A DNA stretch of 64,000 nucleotides from Rhodothermales bacterium. Its GTDB lineage: Bacteria > Bacteroidota > Rhodothermia > Rhodothermales > UBA10348. This document shows, piece by piece, positions 47,149 through 56,312 of the stretch; the stretch's first letter is position 1, and every line of letters starts with the position of its first letter. The notes beneath the pieces were generated by a model. It was not told where the DNA came from. It did not search any database and was given only the letters and a program-made list of their open reading frames with translations. The stretch covers positions 105,745-169,744 of the forward strand of contig JAEPNP010000004.1 in assembly GCA_017643395.1 (NCBI GenBank), given 5' to 3'. The position numbers and the translations under genes are program-made.

Positions 47149-47262
47149 AGACTACCGTCCCCCACCCACGCAACCCCAGCAGGATTTCACGGCCGCTGCA
47201 CCCGGGAATGGCCGAGAGCAATTACGTTTAAGTCATTGTTTTCATTATTCCTGTTTGTTGTC

Positions 47263-47481
47263 ATGAATGCTAAATCCATTGTTGGGGTAGTCCTGATTGT
47301 GATCGGTGTCATCGGATTCATCTTTGGCGGAATCCCTTACACCTCAAACGAGACGGTGCTGGACGCCGGCCCCATCGAAATCGAAGCCGAGCAGGAGAAG
47401 AGCTTCCCGATCGCGCCGGTCGCCTCGGGTCTGATGCTGGTCGGTGGCGTCTTTCTCCTCGCAGCCGGCCGCAAGAGCTGA
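47263..47481 (+). CDS. Small two-helix membrane protein
   Basis: The 72-residue product MNAKSIVGVVLIVIGVIGFI has a first membrane helix, a polar loop (PYTSNETVLDAGPIEIEAEQEK) and a second helix (IAPVASGLMLVGGVFLLAAG). It resembles small DUF3185-like membrane proteins, which have no known function. It is preceded by an AT-rich stretch (47219-47262) unlike the surrounding DNA, and followed 10 nt downstream by a terminator, so it is probably a single-gene transcript. Confidence 0.75.
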   Translation: MNAKSIVGVVLIVIGVIGFIFGGIPYTSNETVLDAGPIEIEAEQEKSFPIAPVASGLMLVGGVFLLAAGRKS

Positions 47482-47490
47482 TCCGGGACC

Positions 47491-47524
47491 AGGGGCCCAA
47501 TCACGGGCCCCTGAATCCTTTTCC
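47491..47524 (+). terminator. Rho-independent terminator
   Basis: A perfect 8-bp stem AGGGGCCC/GGGCCCCT with a 6-nt loop is followed by GAATCCTTTTC. It closes the small membrane protein transcript just before the M28 peptidase gene. Confidence 0.85.
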
Positions 47525-47547
47525 CCGCCCGTCCGTCTTCATTGGGC

Positions 47548-49080
47548 ATGAAGCGGATGATCCTGGTCTTTTCGCTGCTGTTGCCAGTCGCGGCCGCAGC
47601 CCAGTCCTCCCAGGTGGTGGATGCCATTCACCGCGACGGGATGGAGCGCTCCGAGGTCATGGCCATGGCCCAATATCTGGCGGACGTGATCGGCCCGCGC
47701 CTGACCGCATCGCCCGCCCACGAGCAGGCCATTGACTGGGCGATGGGCTCTCTGGAGTCCTGGGGCATCGCGTCCCGAAGGGAAGCCCAGGGCACGTGGC
47801 GAAGCTGGAAGCGCGGATTTGTCAGCCTCGATCTGATCGAACCGCGAACGCGCAGCCTGGAGGGACAACTCCTTACCTGGAGCCCCGGCACAGAGGGCTC
47901 TGCGGAGGGTCCGGTTGTGCTCCTGCCCGATCTGCGCGGCGCCGAGCAGTTCAGCAATTGGCTGCCGAGCGTGCGCGGCAAGTTCGTCATGCTCACGCCC
48001 TACGAGCCGACGTGTCGCCCGATGGAGGTCTGGCAGGACTACGGCGGCACGGCTACACGCAGTGCGTTCGAGACCTGGCGAAAGGCTGAGCGACAGGCCT
48101 GGGAGTCACGGGTCAAGAACCTCGGGCTCTCGCGTCAGGAGATCATCGATGCGCTGGAGAATGCCGGAGTGGCCGGCTTTCTGACCAACCTCTGGACCGG
48201 AGAACGCGGTACCGACCGCATCTTCCCGCTGACCTACTCTTTCCAAGCGATGAACCGCCGCGCGGCGGCGTTCAACCTGAGCTGCGAGGACTACGGTCTG
48301 CTCTACCGCCTGGCCAAGAACAATCAGGGGCCTGTGCTTCGCGCATACGGAGAGGCCGAGTCACTTGGTGAAGCTCCGGCACACAACCTCATCGCCCGAA
48401 TCCCGGGACGGGAATTGCCGGACGAGTACGTGGTGCTGTCCGCGCACTTCGATGCGTGGGACGGAGCGAGCGGAATGACCGACAACGGCACCGGCAGCGT
48501 GGTCATGCTGGAGGCGATGCGCCTGCTCGCGATGCACTACCCGCAGCCACGCAGGACCATCCTCCTGGGCCTCTGGAGTGGTGAGGAGCAGGGCCTGAAC
48601 GGGTCCCGCGGCTTTGTGGCAGACCACCCCGAAGTAGTCGACGGCCTGCAGGCGCTGTTCAACCAGGACAACGGCACGGGGCGCATCGAAACCATCGACA
48701 TGCAGGGCCTGAGTGCAGCCCGGCCGTTCTTCGATCGCTGGTTCAACAGGATTCCGGCCCACCTCGTGGACGGCATCGAGTTGGTGGCTCCCGGCACGCC
48801 GGGCCAAGGCGGCAGCGACTACGTGAGCTTTATCTGTGCAGGGGCCCCGGCCTTCAACCTGGCAAGCCACGAATTCGACTACCGATTCGGTACCTGGCAC
48901 ACCAATCGCGACACCTTTGACAAGGTCTCGCCGGCCGATTTGCGCGCAAACGCGACCCTCGTGGCACTGCTGGCCTATCTCGCGGCCGAGGATGAGCGAC
49001 TGCCCCGAATCCGCGCTGCCGAGCATGCCTGGCCGGAGTGTCGGCTGCCGGACCGCTCGACGGGAGACCGTTTCCGCTAG
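47548..49080 (+). CDS. Secreted M28-family zinc aminopeptidase
   Basis: The 510-residue protein has a signal peptide (KRMILVFSLLLPVAAAAQS), an insert PA-like domain, and the M28 catalytic core. Zinc ligands are visible in order: SAHFDAWDGASGMTDNG (His and bridging Asp), WSGEEQGLNGSRGF (catalytic Glu and Glu ligand), FNQDNGTGR (Asp), and WHTNRDTFDKV (His). The order and spacing match plasma glutamate carboxypeptidase-like M28 proteins. It acts outside the cytoplasm on peptides. A TTG two codons upstream is an alternative start. No T9SS tail is visible; the C-terminus is short and polar. Confidence 0.92.
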   Translation: MKRMILVFSLLLPVAAAAQSSQVVDAIHRDGMERSEVMAMAQYLADVIGPRLTASPAHEQAIDWAMGSLESWGIASRREAQGTWRSWKRGFVSLDLIEPRTRSLEGQLLTWSPGTEGSAEGPVVLLPDLRGAEQFSNWLPSVRGKFVMLTPYEPTCRPMEVWQDYGGTATRSAFETWRKAERQAWESRVKNLGLSRQEIIDALENAGVAGFLTNLWTGERGTDRIFPLTYSFQAMNRRAAAFNLSCEDYGLLYRLAKNNQGPVLRAYGEAESLGEAPAHNLIARIPGRELPDEYVVLSAHFDAWDGASGMTDNGTGSVVMLEAMRLLAMHYPQPRRTILLGLWSGEEQGLNGSRGFVADHPEVVDGLQALFNQDNGTGRIETIDMQGLSAARPFFDRWFNRIPAHLVDGIELVAPGTPGQGGSDYVSFICAGAPAFNLASHEFDYRFGTWHTNRDTFDKVSPADLRANATLVALLAYLAAEDERLPRIRAAEHAWPECRLPDRSTGDRFR

Positions 49081-49886
49081 TGCACCACGAACTGGACTGG
49101 GAGTATCCCGGGGACGAATGGCTGCGCGGCCAGATTGCGGCAGGCGCCGACCTGGAGGCCCGTTACGGCCCCTTCAACGAGACCCCTCTCCTGGTCGCAA
49201 CTCGAAGGCGCAGGCTTGAGGCCGTCGAAATCCTGCTTGAGGCCGGCGCAGACGCCGAGGCCCGCAACCATGGCGACAAGACGGCCTGGCAGCACGCGGT
49301 GCGTCGCGGGTTCACCGAAACGGCCGCGGCGCTCATGGTGCACGGAGTGTCTACCGCACTGACCCCTGCCGATCGGCTGGCGGTAGCGTGTTCGATGCGG
49401 GATTTGCAGGCCGCGCGGGACGTGCTGGCCGAGCACCCCGGCGCTGCGCGCACAGGCAATCCCGAGGAGGACCGGCTCCTCGCGGACATGGCCGGGCGCG
49501 ACGCCGCCGCGTTCGTGACTCTGCTCATTGATGCGGGCGCCGATGTGGCGGCTCCCGGCCTGGACGGCGGCACCCCACTGCATCAGGCTTGCTGGTTCGG
49601 ACAGCCCGAAATGGCGCGAATTCTCGTCGCCGCCGGGGCGCCACTCGACGTGTTCGACCCTGTGCATGAAGCCTCACCCATCGGCTGGGTCACTCACGGC
49701 TCTCGCTACTCCGGAGGTGCCGATGAGCGCCAGGAGGCGTACGTCCAGCTTGCAGAAATCGTCACCGGTGCCGGCTGCTCGTTCCGCTATCCCGGGGATG
49801 ACACGGATGCCTACCTCCAACGGCTGCTGCGGGATGCAACGCCGCCGGTGGCGCGGGTGATTCGAGCCGCGGCGGACAAGGCGTAG
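49080..49886 (+). CDS. Ankyrin-repeat protein
   Basis: From a GTG at 49080, overlapping the M28 stop by one base, the protein has 268 residues. Ankyrin repeats are seen in WLRGQIAAGADLEARYGPFNE, TPLLVATRRRRLEAVEILLE, AGADAEARNHGDKTAWQHAV, then a less regular middle, and LDGGTPLHQACWFGQPEMAR with ILVAAGAPLDVFDPVHEASP. The C-terminus is a non-repeat segment. It is probably cytoplasmic, mediating a protein contact. Coupling to the peptidase is unexplained because that enzyme is exported. Confidence 0.87.
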   Translation: MHHELDWEYPGDEWLRGQIAAGADLEARYGPFNETPLLVATRRRRLEAVEILLEAGADAEARNHGDKTAWQHAVRRGFTETAAALMVHGVSTALTPADRLAVACSMRDLQAARDVLAEHPGAARTGNPEEDRLLADMAGRDAAAFVTLLIDAGADVAAPGLDGGTPLHQACWFGQPEMARILVAAGAPLDVFDPVHEASPIGWVTHGSRYSGGADERQEAYVQLAEIVTGAGCSFRYPGDDTDAYLQRLLRDATPPVARVIRAAADKA

Positions 49887-49923
49887 GCGCCCCCCTCGGG
49901 ACGAGCCGCGCCGCGGCGGCGTC

Positions 49924-51306
49924 CTAGTACTCGTCCCCCATCGCAAAGTCCTGCCGCCGTTTCATCCACAGCCCGCGCGTGAAGTCGGGAAACGCCTGCG
50001 GCGCATTGCCTGCAGCAATCGACATCTCGCTAAGTGGCGTTACGGCAGACCAGGCCGCCGCGTCATAGGCATCCAGCGGCGTCTGTTCGCCACGCTTGCA
50101 GGCCTCCACGAACGCGTGCAGCACAAAGAAGTCCATGCCGCCATGGCCCGCGCCGGTGGCGCGCTCTTCATAGCGCTGCCAGAGCGGATGATCATGCTCC
50201 GCCAGCAGGGGCGCCGCCTCCTGCCAGCGATGGGCCGGCTCCATGCCTTCCAGGTAGATGGAGCGATTGATGTCCATCCAGATTCCCTTGGTCCCCTGCA
50301 CGCGAAAGCCCAGTGAGTACGGCCGGGGCAGGTTGGTATCGTGGCTCACGATGATCGACTCCCCGTTCTGCGTGCGGATCACGGTGGTGATCACGTCTCC
50401 GAGCTTGAACTCGACGCTCGCGTTCGGGTGGTCGGGTCCACCCTGCGGGTGATTGACGATGTAGTCATGCAAGCCCCGGGCCTTGGTTGCAGTCGACGTC
50501 AGGCTCACGAACCGGTTGCCGCGGTTGATATCCAGGTACATGCCCACCGGGCCCAGCCCGTGGGTCGGATAGATGTCAGCGTTGCGATGCACCGAGTGCG
50601 CGGTGCGCCAACGGGCCTCCGAGAAGCCCTTCTCCCCGAACTCGACGCCTCCGCCGTAAGCCTGTCTGCCGTCGTTGAACTTCACATGCCGCAGATCATG
50701 CTGGTAGCCGCACTCGCAGTGGATCATCTCGCCGAAGAGCCCCTTGCGCGCCATGTTCAGTACCGCCATCACATCGCGCCGGTAGTTCACGTTCTCCAGG
50801 ATCATGACCGGCACGCCGGTCTCCTCATGCACGTTGACCAGGTCCCAGCATTCCTCCAGGGTGTTGGCTGCGGAGACCTCTACGCCGGCGTACTTGCCCG
50901 CCTTCATGGCGGCCACCGCCATACGCGTATGCCATAACCACGGCGTGGAAATGATCACCGCATCGACATCATTGCGCGCGAGGAGGTCCATGAAGGCGTA
51001 GTCCCCGTCGCCGTAGCTGGCCGGGGCCGCCCAGCCGGCATCAGACACCATCTTCTCCGCCGCCGCCAGCGCGTCCGAGTCGACGTCACAGAGCGCGGTC
51101 ACGGCTACATCCTCCCGCCGCAGGGCCAGCCCCAGGTGCCCGCGACCTCGCAGCCCGGTGCCGATGAAACCAAGCCGGACCGTGTCGCTCGGGGTGCGGC
51201 GTTTCAGAATGCCGGGTCCGGATTCGGGCGATGCGCCCTGAGCCGTGCCTGTCGCCGCGGCCATGCCGGCCAGTGTGCTGGTTGCGATGAACTTGCGTCG
51301 ATCCAT
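49924..51306 (-). CDS. Gfo/Idh/MocA-family oxidoreductase, GH109-like, with Tat-type signal
   Basis: The 460-residue protein starts with a twin-arginine-like signal (DRRKFIATSTLAGMAAATG). The NAD-binding Rossmann domain follows, with LGFIGTGLRGRGHL, VTALCDVDSDALAAAEKM, ISTPWLWHTRMAVAAMKAGK and VEVSAANTLEECWDLV. The C-terminal domain has CECGYQHDLRHVKFNDG, HGLGPVGMYLDINRGNR and DYIVNHPQGGPDHPNAS, which match the NAD-using GH109 alpha-N-acetylgalactosaminidase group. Substrate assignment within this group is uncertain, and simple sugar dehydrogenases are possible. The bound NAD would be carried across the membrane folded. Confidence 0.88.
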   Translation of the reverse strand: MDRRKFIATSTLAGMAAATGTAQGASPESGPGILKRRTPSDTVRLGFIGTGLRGRGHLGLALRREDVAVTALCDVDSDALAAAEKMVSDAGWAAPASYGDGDYAFMDLLARNDVDAVIISTPWLWHTRMAVAAMKAGKYAGVEVSAANTLEECWDLVNVHEETGVPVMILENVNYRRDVMAVLNMARKGLFGEMIHCECGYQHDLRHVKFNDGRQAYGGGVEFGEKGFSEARWRTAHSVHRNADIYPTHGLGPVGMYLDINRGNRFVSLTSTATKARGLHDYIVNHPQGGPDHPNASVEFKLGDVITTVIRTQNGESIIVSHDTNLPRPYSLGFRVQGTKGIWMDINRSIYLEGMEPAHRWQEAAPLLAEHDHPLWQRYEERATGAGHGGMDFFVLHAFVEACKRGEQTPLDAYDAAAWSAVTPLSEMSIAAGNAPQAFPDFTRGLWMKRRQDFAMGDEY

Positions 51307-51407
51307 GAGAACGTGGGATGATGGGCTGTCAGATTACGGTCGGGAGCGCAGTCACGAAACTCCGGCCGCCGACCTCCCGTCAAGCACCCAGCACATCGCC
51401 CCCCGCC

Positions 51408-52085
51408 ATGCTGAATACCCTGGATCGCGCCTTTGTCTGGGTGCGCGAGCGCGCCTTCTTCTACCGGTTTGCCCTGTTCACGCGCCTGATGATGGCGGCG
51501 GCGTTCATCCCGACCGGCATGGTGAAACTGCTGGGCAGGCGGTTCACGCTGATCGGCCCCGGCAATCCGGTCGGCGACTTCTTCGAAGCCATGTTCCAGA
51601 CGGGACTCTACTGGCAGTTCATCGGGCTCAGTCAGGTGCTGGCCGGGCTGCTACTTCTGACACCGCTGACCGCCCACCTGGGGGCAGCACTCTTTTTCCC
51701 GATCATCGTCAACATTGTGGTCATCACCGTCGCGCTGCCCTTCACGGGCACCCCGATGATCACGGTGCCCATGATGCTGGCCGTCACGTATCTCTGCTGC
51801 TGGGACTGGCACCGGTTCCGAGCCCTGTTCACCCTGCGGCCCATGGAGGCTCCAGTCCCGCAACCGCGTCTGGACCCCTGGGAACGGGTAGGGTTCGGGG
51901 TGTTTGCCGTCGCGTTGCTGGGATTCTTCGGCGTCACCCGCAGTCTGGTCCCGGGCTGGTGGAGCGCAGCCTTTGTGTCCCTGGGTCTGGCGGCAGGCCT
52001 GTTCACGCTGAGCCGATTCCTGTGGCTTACAGTCCGTAAGGATTTCCCGGCGGCGGATCCTTCTCCTGCGCCACAAGCTCCCTGA
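51408..52085 (+). CDS. DoxX-like membrane protein
   Basis: The 225-residue protein has five to six hydrophobic segments. LFTRLMMAAAFIPTGMVKLLGRRF, WQFIGLSQVLAGLLLLTPLTAHLGAALFF and PIIVNIVVITVALPFTG are typical of DoxX/DoxD-type proteins, small membrane proteins related to quinol oxidase subunits. The C-terminal half adds two helices beyond the DoxX core. Function is unknown. ATG at 51408 was preferred because a longer frame from 51318 has no similarity. The 3' end overlaps the convergent nucleotidyltransferase gene by 59 bp. Confidence 0.78.
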   Translation: MLNTLDRAFVWVRERAFFYRFALFTRLMMAAAFIPTGMVKLLGRRFTLIGPGNPVGDFFEAMFQTGLYWQFIGLSQVLAGLLLLTPLTAHLGAALFFPIIVNIVVITVALPFTGTPMITVPMMLAVTYLCCWDWHRFRALFTLRPMEAPVPQPRLDPWERVGFGVFAVALLGFFGVTRSLVPGWWSAAFVSLGLAAGLFTLSRFLWLTVRKDFPAADPSPAPQAP

Positions 52086-52779
52086 GCCGGTCCATCCGCT
52101 CCGGGTCTTCAATCATGGCAAGGAGGGGCGCCAATTCCTCCCACACGAGATCCCAGTCCATCGCGCGCCCGCTGCGCTGAATGATGCGCTTCAGGTCCAC
52201 CCAGTCCTGACCGCGGCCTGCGCAGGTCTTGGTTATGGTCAGGTCCTCCGCAGAGCACACGTGGAGGGGCTCTTCGACGCCAAAGTCGACGTCGACCGCG
52301 CGGTTTAGAAGTCCGCGGGCATATGGCGTGGAGGCGAGGGCTACGTCGAGGTTGTGACCGGTATGCGTCCGACCTGCGAATGTGCGCGCAATCCGCGCCA
52401 TGAAACTGGCACCCGGCTCACGTCTGCCGAACGCTGATTCCAGGTCACTGGTCACGTTTGACTCCTCGCCCAGCGGACACCAAAGGGTCACGTCCACATC
52501 GGTCGTGAACCGCACCTCCCCCCACCGCTGTAGCGCCACCCCTCCGATGAACGCAAACTCATAGCCGGCCTCCCAGATGCTGCGCTGCACGCTGAGGGCG
52601 GCCTGGAACAGCCACACGTCCGGTTCGCGCACCGTGTGCACCAGGCGCAGGGCGTTCTTCCACTCGCCGAGCTCCATGTGGCGCAATTCGTGCACGCGCA
52701 TGGCCTCGACCATCTCGAAGCCCCGAACCTTCATGGCCCAGGCTTCCTTGTCCGTTTTTGGCCACCAGTCTTCCATCAT
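52027..52779 (-). CDS. Nucleotidyltransferase (AbiEii-like fold)
   Basis: The 250-residue protein contains the DNA polymerase beta-like nucleotidyltransferase signature EFAFIGGVALQRWGEVRFTTDVDVTL (Gly-Gly, then paired Asp) around residue 65, a later conserved LDVALASTPYARGLL, and AEDLTITKTCAGRGQDWVDL. This is the pattern of AbiEii/MNT-type transferases. In abortive-infection or toxin-antitoxin systems the toxin is paired with an AbiEi regulator; no such gene is adjacent, since the upstream side is a divergent symporter. It may be a solitary RNA- or protein-modifying enzyme. Two tandem ATG codons mark the start next to a promoter-like box. The 3' end overlaps the DoxX-like gene antiparallel. 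Confidence 0.8.
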   Translation of the reverse strand: MMEDWWPKTDKEAWAMKVRGFEMVEAMRVHELRHMELGEWKNALRLVHTVREPDVWLFQAALSVQRSIWEAGYEFAFIGGVALQRWGEVRFTTDVDVTLWCPLGEESNVTSDLESAFGRREPGASFMARIARTFAGRTHTGHNLDVALASTPYARGLLNRAVDVDFGVEEPLHVCSAEDLTITKTCAGRGQDWVDLKRIIQRSGRAMDWDLVWEELAPLLAMIEDPERMDRLRELVAQEKDPPPGNPYGL

Positions 52780-52780
52780 G

Positions 52781-52788
52781 CAAATATA
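52781..52788 (-). promoter_or_regulatory. Promoter -7 box (TATATTTG) at the nucleotidyltransferase start
   Basis: On the minus strand TATATTTG matches the Bacteroidota -7 consensus TAnnTTTG exactly and ends 1 nt before the ATG-ATG start. Transcription would begin at the start codon, giving a leaderless mRNA. No clear -33 TTG lies at the expected distance. Confidence 0.4.
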
Positions 52789-52863
52789 GAGTCGCACTCC
52801 GGCGGCCTTGTACGCGGCCGCCGCGGCCGCAGTACCTTCGGCGCGCACCCATCCCCTCGCCGC

Positions 52864-54636
52864 ATGCAGCTGACCGGCATCGACTGGGCCATCATGGCCG
52901 TCTACTTCACGCTCTCGCTCCTGGTGGGCATGGCCGTGGCGCGCCGATCGGGGCAGAACTTCCAGTCGTTCTTCCTGGCGGGCCGGAGCATGCCGTGGTG
53001 GCTCCTCGGCATCTCGATGGTGGCGACCACCTTCTCCACGGACACGCCGAACCTGGTTACCGACATTGTGCGATCGAACGGCACATTCGGCAACTGGACG
53101 TGGTGGGCATTCCTGCTGACGGGCCTGCTGACTGTCTTTCTGTACGCCAAGCTCTGGCGACGGTCCGGGGTGCTGACGGACGTCGAGTTCTACGAATTGC
53201 GCTATTCGGGCCGCATGGCGGCGTTCCTGCGCGGATTCCGGGCGGCGTACCTGGGCATTCTCTTCAACGTGCTGATCATGGCCTCGGTCACGCTGGCCGC
53301 AATCAAGATCGGCTCGGTCATGCTGGGCTGGAGTCCACTGCGCACGGTGACGGTCGCGGCCACGGTTACCATGATCTACAGCGCCGCCGGAGGTCTGCGC
53401 GGGGTCGTGCTCACCGACCTGGTGCAATTCGGCCTGGCGATGGTCGGCTCCATCGGGGCTGCCTACTACGTGCTCGGACTGCCTCAGGTCGGCGGTCTGG
53501 ACGGCCTGCTGGCCAACCAGGACGTGCAGGCGGCGATGGACTTCCTGCCTGACTTCGCGGAGATGTCCTGGGGTGAGATCCTCCCGGTTTTTCTGATTCC
53601 ACTCGCGGTGCAGTGGTGGGCCTCATACTATCCCGGCTCCGAGCCAGGCGGCGGCGGGTATGTGGCCCAGCGCATGCTGTCGGCGCGGTCCGAGCGGGAA
53701 GCCGCGGGCGCCACCCTGCTCTTCAACGCGCTGCACTACGCACTACGGCCGTGGCCCTGGATTCTTGTCGCACTGGCCTCGCTGGTGGTGTTTCCGGACC
53801 TGGCTTCCATCTCGGCACAGTTTCCGAACGTGCCCGAGAACGTGGTGCGCAATGATCTCGCCTATCCGGCCATGCTGACGTTTCTGCCGGCGGGCCTCCT
53901 GGGCATCGTGGTGACCAGTCTCGCGGCGGCCTATATGTCGACGATGTCGACACAGGTCAACTGGGGGTCCTCCATCATCGTAAACGACATCTACCACCGC
54001 TTCTTCAACCGGGAGGCCACGGAGAAGCAGCAGGTCTGGGTGGGCCGGGTGTCCACCGTAGTGCTCATGGTGATGGCCTGCGCGCTGGCGCTGCTGCTCG
54101 AGAACTCGCTGCAGGTCTTCACCATCATCCTGCAGATCGGCGCGGGCACGGGCCTCTTGTTCATCCTGCGCTGGTTCTGGTGGCGCATCAATGCAGAGAC
54201 AGAGCTGGCGGCCATGATCGTATCGTTCCTGGTGGCGGTCTACTTCCAGTTTGTGAATGACCACGGGCTGGAGGCCTGGGCACAGTTGACGCTGGGCGTC
54301 GGAATCACCACCGCCGCGTGGATGGTTGTTGCCCTGGTGACACCGAGCACTGCCAAGGACACCTTGATCGCCTTCTACGAAAAGATCCGACCGGGTGGGC
54401 CCGGCTGGCAGCCCATCGCCCGGGAAGCCTCCCTGCAGACCGGAGAATCTGCCGACACGGATTTGGCCGCCTCCCTCTTTGCCGTTCTGGCTGGTTCAGC
54501 GGCCATCTACGGGGTGCTGTTCACGACAGGCTTTGTACTGTACGGTCGAATCGGCCCGGCGGTATTCTCCGCACTTGTTAGTCTTGGGGGCGTGCTGTTG
54601 CTGAAACACCTGTGGCCAAGACTCTCCTTCTCCTGA
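52864..54636 (+). CDS. Sodium/solute symporter (SSS family)
   Basis: The 590-residue protein starts MQLTGIDWAIMAVYFTLSLL and has about 13 predicted membrane helices of the LeuT-type SSS fold. Markers are FFLAGRSMPWWLLGISMVAT with FSTDTPNLVTDIV, VTMIYSAAGGLRGVVLTDLVQFG, and LTFLPAGLLGIVVTSLAAAYMSTMSTQVNWGSS, where the paired Ser/Thr bind sodium. It would import a sugar, amino acid or other solute with sodium. The substrate is not identifiable. The downstream T9SS cargo gene overlaps its last 25 nt. Confidence 0.92.
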   Translation: MQLTGIDWAIMAVYFTLSLLVGMAVARRSGQNFQSFFLAGRSMPWWLLGISMVATTFSTDTPNLVTDIVRSNGTFGNWTWWAFLLTGLLTVFLYAKLWRRSGVLTDVEFYELRYSGRMAAFLRGFRAAYLGILFNVLIMASVTLAAIKIGSVMLGWSPLRTVTVAATVTMIYSAAGGLRGVVLTDLVQFGLAMVGSIGAAYYVLGLPQVGGLDGLLANQDVQAAMDFLPDFAEMSWGEILPVFLIPLAVQWWASYYPGSEPGGGGYVAQRMLSARSEREAAGATLLFNALHYALRPWPWILVALASLVVFPDLASISAQFPNVPENVVRNDLAYPAMLTFLPAGLLGIVVTSLAAAYMSTMSTQVNWGSSIIVNDIYHRFFNREATEKQQVWVGRVSTVVLMVMACALALLLENSLQVFTIILQIGAGTGLLFILRWFWWRINAETELAAMIVSFLVAVYFQFVNDHGLEAWAQLTLGVGITTAAWMVVALVTPSTAKDTLIAFYEKIRPGGPGWQPIAREASLQTGESADTDLAASLFAVLAGSAAIYGVLFTTGFVLYGRIGPAVFSALVSLGGVLLLKHLWPRLSFS

Positions 54637-56312
54637 TCCGTCGCGGGCTGGCAATCTGCCTGCTCCTGTCGGCCCTTCCGCGTCTTTCGCACGCTCAATG
54701 TCGCCCGGCAGAAGGGCACGCCTTCCTGGAGAACGACCAGATTCGGGCGATGATGCTCAACGATGGCGGTTTGTTCTACCGTCCGGGACTGAACTCGCAC
54801 CATGTCGTGCCCAAGAACGAAAACAAGCGTGCGATCTTCGCAGCGTCGTTCTGGATGGGCGGAATGGTGGACGGACAGCTGCGCACATCGGGCACACGCT
54901 ACGTGCAACGGCATTTCCGGCCAGGGCCCGTGCCGCCCACCCGGGGCCGGACTGCCCCGGTCGACAGCCTGGCATGCGCGCCGTATGACCGCATCTACTC
55001 CCTTACCGAGGAGGATATCCGCGCGCTCAACGCCCGTGGTGAGCTCACGGACAATGTACTGGAGTGGCCCTGGGAGCTTGGGGCCGGAGTCGTGGATGGC
55101 GATGGGGTCCCCGGCAACTACAACCCCCTCGGTGGGGACCGGCCCGCACTCAGCGGGCAGCAGACGCTGTGGTGGCACATGAATGATGCGGCCGGCGAAC
55201 GGCCGACCGAGATCAACGGCTTCCCGGTCCAGTCCGGGATTCCGCTCGGTGTCGAACTGAGAGTGCGCGCCGTCCTCTACCGGACATCGGGCGACATCGG
55301 AGCAACACCGCTGATCGAGGTCGAAGTCCACGCAACCGAGCCTGTGAGGGATGCGCACTTCGGGGTGTGGGTCGATGCCGACCTCGGCAATTTTGACGAC
55401 GACTACCAGGCCTCCGACTCGCTGCTGCACCTGGGCTATTTCTACAATGCCGACGAGGCCGATGAGGGCGCCGAGGGCTACGGCAACCGGCCGCCTGCAG
55501 TCGGTCTCGTGTTCATGGAGGGCCCTGTTGCGGACGCCGATGGCCGCGACAACGACAGAGACGGTCAGGTGGATGAACCCGGCGAGCAACTGGGCATGTC
55601 CAGCTTTGTCTGCTCACCCAAGACCAGTGGAGAGCCCCAGAAACCGGAGGAATACTGGGCCAATCTGACCGGGCTACAGAAAGACGGTACAGCCCAGCGA
55701 GAAGGCGGCAGCTTCTACGACTTCGACCGAGGAGGACCCCCTACTCGGTTCTGCTACTCCGGAGACCCGACGCAGAGAGGGTTCTGGACCATGGAGAACT
55801 ATGACGGGAACGGTACGAGCATGCCGCCGGCGGATATGCGGTTCCTTGCGAATATGGGACCGTTCGATCTGGAGCCTGGAGAGCCGGTGACGATCGCTTT
55901 CGCATTTCCCTTCTCACGAGGTGACAGTCGGCTCGATTCCGTCCGTCGCCTCAAGAGCCTCGCCGGCCAACTACGTGCAAGTGGGCCCGGGCTACTCGAC
56001 CCTACCGTGCACGTCGGAGAGGGCGAATACATCCCCCCGGACACCGAACCACCACCCGGCTTCTCCACGCCCTTTCCAAATCCGGCAGATGCTCAAACGG
56101 TCTTCCAACTCTCCGTGCCTGTAACCTCTCAGGTCAGCCTGGAGGTATTCGACATCCTCGGCCGGTCCGTCGCCGTGCTCATGGACGGTGAAACCCGGCC
56201 GGGACCGTATCGCCTGACCCTGGACACCGTGGATCTTCCTACTGGTGTGTATCTGGCTCGATTCAGGCTGAACCACCTGCAGTTCACGCGGCGCCTGGTC
56301 GTGGCCCACTAG
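54612..56312 (+). CDS. Secreted protein with T9SS type-A sorting domain
   Basis: From a GTG at 54612 the protein has 566 residues with a signal peptide (LLLLIRRGLAICLLLSALP ... SHAQ). The body, which I do not recognise, has beta-rich segments (AIFAASFWMGGMVDGQLR, GVWVDADLGNFDDDYQAS) and Asp-rich loops (DADGRDNDRDGQVDEPGEQ) likely to bind calcium. The last 80 residues, FSTPFPNPADAQTVFQLSV ... LEVFDILGRSVAVLMDG ... LPTGVYLARF, are a T9SS type-A sorting domain. It is therefore a client of PorU/PorV. Being coupled to an SSS symporter, it may bind or process the transported solute. It converges on the kinase gene with a 4-nt overlap. Confidence 0.83.
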   Translation: MAKTLLLLIRRGLAICLLLSALPRLSHAQCRPAEGHAFLENDQIRAMMLNDGGLFYRPGLNSHHVVPKNENKRAIFAASFWMGGMVDGQLRTSGTRYVQRHFRPGPVPPTRGRTAPVDSLACAPYDRIYSLTEEDIRALNARGELTDNVLEWPWELGAGVVDGDGVPGNYNPLGGDRPALSGQQTLWWHMNDAAGERPTEINGFPVQSGIPLGVELRVRAVLYRTSGDIGATPLIEVEVHATEPVRDAHFGVWVDADLGNFDDDYQASDSLLHLGYFYNADEADEGAEGYGNRPPAVGLVFMEGPVADADGRDNDRDGQVDEPGEQLGMSSFVCSPKTSGEPQKPEEYWANLTGLQKDGTAQREGGSFYDFDRGGPPTRFCYSGDPTQRGFWTMENYDGNGTSMPPADMRFLANMGPFDLEPGEPVTIAFAFPFSRGDSRLDSVRRLKSLAGQLRASGPGLLDPTVHVGEGEYIPPDTEPPPGFSTPFPNPADAQTVFQLSVPVTSQVSLEVFDILGRSVAVLMDGETRPGPYRLTLDTVDLPTGVYLARFRLNHLQFTRRLVVAH

